Under the pieces are notes generated by a model. The model was given only the letters and a program-made list of their open reading frames with translations, ran no database searches and had not been told where the DNA came from. Positions 60,750-64,000 of a stretch of DNA of 64,000 nucleotides are shown one piece after another. This DNA comes from Bacteroidales bacterium (GTDB lineage: Bacteria > Bacteroidota > Bacteroidia > Bacteroidales > Marinilabiliaceae). How positions within the stretch are numbered: position 1 is the stretch's first letter; each line of letters starts with the position of its first letter. Both the position numbers and the translations under genes were made by a program. The stretch covers positions 1 to 64,000 of the forward strand of contig CAAFWU010000026.1 in assembly GCA_900766825.1 (NCBI GenBank), read 5' to 3'.

Positions 60750-63700
60750 CCCAAAGATGGGAATATTGGATGCCTACTTGGCATCGGCAGGCTCGGGCAA
60801 GACATACACCTTGGCCCGAAGGGTGATAGATATGCTTGTGCGCGAGCCCGAGAGCTACCGCAACATACTGGCTGTGACCTTCACACGCAAGGCCACGCTG
60901 GAGATGAAGGAGCGCATTGTGAGGGACCTATACGAAATTGCAACAGGGAGAGACAAAGATGGTGCGCTAACCAAGGCACACTGCGAAATGAGTGGCTACG
61001 CTCCAGTGGTGGTAAGGGCTAACTGCCTGAAGGCTTTGGAGAATATACTGAGCGATCTTGACAACTTCAACATAAGCACCATAGACAGTTTTGTGCAGCG
61101 CGTGGTCCGCTCTTTTGCCTACGAGTATAAACTGCCATCGAACTACGGCGTTCAGATTGATAACCAACCAATCATAGAGAGCGCCATAGACAGCATGATG
61201 CAGACACTTGGAGAAAAAGGCAAAGAAAAACTGCGCAAATATCTTACCGACTACCTAAAACAGAAGTTGCAGAACGGAGAACGCAACGACATTGAGAGCC
61301 AACTCCGTGAACTTGGCGAGACCCTTCTGAGCGAGAAGTCGACGATGTTGGAGCCCTTCCGCAGTTTTGGCATCGAAGGCATTAGTTGTCTGCAAAAAGA
61401 GTTGAACGACAAGATAGAAAAAGCCAGAGAAACAATATACAATGCCTTCAAGGAACTGAACGAGACTGTGGATGCCGACCTACTGTATGGTCGCCGTTCT
61501 GTTCAAAATGCGCTAAAGAGCCTACCAGCAAACTATTGCAGAAGAAAATCCAATGGCGGTTTCGACGAATGGATGAAAAATTGCATAGAATTGCTGGGAA
61601 AAGATGCGGAGACCGCGGCTCGAAGCAACATTAAAAAAAACCACGAAGATTTATTAGAAAATATCCTTCACCTATTCGCTGTGGCTCAGCCCGAGCTCAA
61701 AGGTCTGAACACAAACATTGAAGCAATAAAACAGATAAGCACGTTTGGCATCATACCCGACTTGGCCTACCACATTCAAGAGGTGCAGGGACTGCTGAAC
61801 AAGCGCACTCTGAACACTGCTGCCGACCTACTGAACGAGTTGGTGAAGAACTGCGACGTTCCCTTCATCTACGAAAAGAGTGGAGCACGCTATGAGCATC
61901 TGCTCATCGATGAGTTTCAGGACACCAGCCATCTGCAATACGAAAACTTCAAGCCCCTGTTGCACAACAGTTTGGACTGCAACAACAACTGTTTGGTTGT
62001 GGGCGACGTAAAGCAGAGCATCTACCGATTCCGCGAGGGCGACTGGCAGCTGCTGGCCCACCAGATAGAGGAAGACTTTGGGGACTGCCTACGCCGACAG
62101 AACCTGAGCAACAACTACCGCAGCCGCGCTGAGATTGTGACGTTCAACAACGCAGTTTTCGGAGTTCTGCCAGAGATTTTGGATGGACGGCTGAACCTAC
62201 TGGACAAAGAGAGAGGCGAACGCGAAACGCTGCAGAACATCTACAAAAATCAGGCTCAAAACGCCATAAAGGGCAAGGGTGGCTACGTGAACATCCGCCT
62301 GATGAAAACTGACAAAGCGCAGGCTTGGCTGCAGGTAATACAGGAGTGCATAGAGTTCATAAACGACATGCACAACAACCACGGTTGGGCCTACTCCGAC
62401 TTCTGCATACTAACCAACACAAACTACGAGATAGAAAATTTGGTGGAGGTGCTGAGTGCCGACGATGTGAAGATACCCACCATGACCGACAGTGCCCTGC
62501 AGGTCATGAGAGCCTCCACCACCCGAGCCATAACCGACGCCCTGCGTTTCATAAACCGAGGCGAGAACACACGCTTGCTGAGCGTGATACAGGTGATGAC
62601 CAACGCAGATATTGCCAACATGTTGGTTAACTGGGAGGCGCTGGAGTCCGAGTGGACCGAGAGACTCAATGCCCTAAGGGGTTTGGATCTGATGGAGACC
62701 ATCTACGAGTTGGTGAACATGATGCCCGAGGAGGTTAAGCAGGCCGAAAAGCCCTACATCGAGGCCTTTATGCAACAGACCTACGATGCTCTGAGCGAAG
62801 GCATTGCCAACCAAACCGAGTTTTTGGATAAGGTGGATCAAGAGGGCGGCAAATGGACCATAGAGTCTATTCCTGACATAGATGCCGTGGAGCTCATGAC
62901 CATACACCGATCCAAAGGTTTGGAACGTAAAATTGTGCTCATTCCCTTCGTTGAGACAATAAGAGACACAGGGCAGCGCAAAAACAAAATTTGGTGCAAT
63001 GCCAACAACATCGACCCAGAAATCAACGAGTTGCAAGGGCTAAAGATACCCATCGATGAAAGCAAAAACCTTAACGGCACTGCCTTTGCCGAAGAGTATA
63101 AGGACGAACAGGAACAGAAATATATCGACATTCTGAACCGAGTCTACGTGGCCTTCACCCGCCCCAAGGAGATCCTGAAGGTTTGGATGAACTACACCCT
63201 TACAAAAAGTGAAGAGAAGAATAAGGGCAAAGAGAAAAAGCAAGAAGAGGAATTCAAACCCCTAAAGGTTGGTCGCGTTATGGCCGACTCGCTCAGCATG
63301 ATATGCGACAAAATAAATGAAGCAAATGACGAGCAGAAGGCCGAGGTGCAGAGCCAAACGGTAGAGAGAATAGATCTCGAAAACATAGATATTTTGACCG
63401 ATGACGATGGCAATGAGGAATTAGACCCCGAAGCTTCCGCCACCGACGAGATCGATACAATTGACGTTCTGGAGCTAACCTACGGCACATTGTCCAACAA
63501 AGAGAATAAAGCCGAACGGAACGAGGCTGTGCTGGACGAGAACAACATACTATCGAACAGCGAGATAGCCATGCCCCAATTCATACTGCCCACTCAGGTG
63601 CACGGCATGCGTAGCACATCACAAGACGAGTTGTCGGACCACCGTCAAGAGATGACCACCTACGGTCTGGCCATGCACAGCATAATGGAGCACATTGCCA

Positions 63701-64000
63701 CAGGCGACGAGATACACAACGCCGTGGAGAAAATTGTTGGTCGCGGCATGTTGCCCCCCGACGTGGCCCAACGCGAAGAGGAGAAGCTGACCAAATGCCT
63801 ACGAGACAACGCCACTGTGTCCGAATGGTTTGGCACCAATGTGGAGCACGTATGGAACGAAGCCACCATTCTGGAGCCCGATGTCAAGATGCGCCCCGAC
63901 AGAGTGATACGCACCCCCGATGGACGCACCGTGGTGGTGGACTACAAATTCGGCAATGCCTATGGTCCCATGACACGCCGCAAGTATCACAAGCAGATCA
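60736..64000 (+). CDS. AddA-like UvrD-family helicase-nuclease (partial, runs off the right edge)
   Basis: At least 1088 residues are visible, without a stop. SF1A helicase motifs: Walker A ASAGSGKTYTLARRV, motif Ia AVTFTRKATLEMKERI, motif II LLIDEFQDTSHLQYE, motif III VVGDVKQSIYRFREGD, motif IV-type LSNNYRSRAEIVTFNN, motif V VELMTIHRSKGLERKIVLIP and motif VI RVYVAFTRPKEIL. An acidic, low-conservation region (about 830-930) follows. Near the edge MRPDRVIRTPDGRTVVVDYKFG is the D..DxK part of a C-terminal PD-(D/E)XK nuclease. This fits the large Bacteroidetes AddA/RecB-type exonuclease subunit that processes double-strand breaks. It overlaps the patatin gene; an AddB-like gene would be expected beyond the window. 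Confidence 0.88.
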   Translation, partial: MEVNDPKMGILDAYLASAGSGKTYTLARRVIDMLVREPESYRNILAVTFTRKATLEMKERIVRDLYEIATGRDKDGALTKAHCEMSGYAPVVVRANCLKALENILSDLDNFNISTIDSFVQRVVRSFAYEYKLPSNYGVQIDNQPIIESAIDSMMQTLGEKGKEKLRKYLTDYLKQKLQNGERNDIESQLRELGETLLSEKSTMLEPFRSFGIEGISCLQKELNDKIEKARETIYNAFKELNETVDADLLYGRRSVQNALKSLPANYCRRKSNGGFDEWMKNCIELLGKDAETAARSNIKKNHEDLLENILHLFAVAQPELKGLNTNIEAIKQISTFGIIPDLAYHIQEVQGLLNKRTLNTAADLLNELVKNCDVPFIYEKSGARYEHLLIDEFQDTSHLQYENFKPLLHNSLDCNNNCLVVGDVKQSIYRFREGDWQLLAHQIEEDFGDCLRRQNLSNNYRSRAEIVTFNNAVFGVLPEILDGRLNLLDKERGERETLQNIYKNQAQNAIKGKGGYVNIRLMKTDKAQAWLQVIQECIEFINDMHNNHGWAYSDFCILTNTNYEIENLVEVLSADDVKIPTMTDSALQVMRASTTRAITDALRFINRGENTRLLSVIQVMTNADIANMLVNWEALESEWTERLNALRGLDLMETIYELVNMMPEEVKQAEKPYIEAFMQQTYDALSEGIANQTEFLDKVDQEGGKWTIESIPDIDAVELMTIHRSKGLERKIVLIPFVETIRDTGQRKNKIWCNANNIDPEINELQGLKIPIDESKNLNGTAFAEEYKDEQEQKYIDILNRVYVAFTRPKEILKVWMNYTLTKSEEKNKGKEKKQEEEFKPLKVGRVMADSLSMICDKINEANDEQKAEVQSQTVERIDLENIDILTDDDGNEELDPEASATDEIDTIDVLELTYGTLSNKENKAERNEAVLDENNILSNSEIAMPQFILPTQVHGMRSTSQDELSDHRQEMTTYGLAMHSIMEHIATGDEIHNAVEKIVGRGMLPPDVAQREEEKLTKCLRDNATVSEWFGTNVEHVWNEATILEPDVKMRPDRVIRTPDGRTVVVDYKFGNAYGPMTRRKYHKQI

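Overview
The window looks like a chromosomal segment of a gut- or oral-type Bacteroidales bacterium (phylum Bacteroidota). The evidence is several TonB-dependent outer-membrane receptors with carboxypeptidase-regulatory domains, a HmuY-type lipoprotein, FISUMP, calycin-like, DUF4837 and DUF6250-type proteins, a Reg_prop/Y_Y_Y histidine kinase, and promoters of the Bacteroidetes type (-7 TAnnTTTG, often TAACTTTG or TATCTTTG). Species cannot be fixed from the sequence. Base composition and coding density look uniform. I see no phage, integrase, insertion sequence, CRISPR array, rRNA or tRNA.

Layout. 1-5.2 kb (+): thiol peroxidase (bcp), SAM methyltransferase, double-PpiC periplasmic isomerase, and an SGNH + alpha/beta-hydrolase esterase fusion. 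5.2-5.6 kb: a non-coding dispersed-type repeat. 5.6-13.4 kb (-): dapA, a metal-efflux permease with a Cys/Asp/His-rich loop and HMA domain, grpE-dnaJ, two thioredoxin-fold proteins (one without catalytic cysteines), and an amidohydrolase-like protein without its metal-binding histidines. 13.65-18.74 kb (-): a tightly packed five-gene operon with a calycin-like protein, HmuY-type lipoprotein, TonB receptor, integral membrane protein and a YgbA/nitrous-oxide-stimulated-promoter family protein, probably for heme or iron acquisition. 18.9-21.7 kb (-): GH25 muramidase and asnB. 22.1-24.2 kb (+): FISUMP lipoprotein and DUF6250-like secreted protein. 24.3-31.6 kb (-): AAA-ATPase/PD-(D/E)XK protein and two TonB-linked outer-membrane proteins.

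31.8-35.4 kb (+): a 1182-residue protein joining a Cas4/Dna2-like nuclease motif to a superfamily 1 helicase. 35.5-39.3 kb (-): an AraC regulator fused to a NifX/NifB-type metal-cluster domain with a His-rich tail, an EI24/CysZ-like membrane protein and miaB. 39.6-44.8 kb (+): universal stress protein, Nudix hydrolase and a large sensor kinase. 44.9-47.2 kb (-): NatAB-type ABC exporter. 47.6-48.9 kb (+): O-acetylhomoserine sulfhydrylase. 49.0-54.5 kb (-): truncated DUF4143 ATPase remnant, nudC, a sugar-nucleotidyltransferase-like gene and clpS-clpA. 54.7-64.0 kb (+): rseP, mltD, DUF4837 lipoprotein, pdxA, patatin phospholipase and an AddA-like helicase-nuclease running off the right edge.

Most genes are housekeeping or envelope functions. 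The items most worth attention are the heme-type operon ending in a YgbA-family gene, the AraC-NifX-His fusion, the nuclease-helicase, the two catalytically degenerate enzymes, and an orphan strong hairpin with no gene in front of it.
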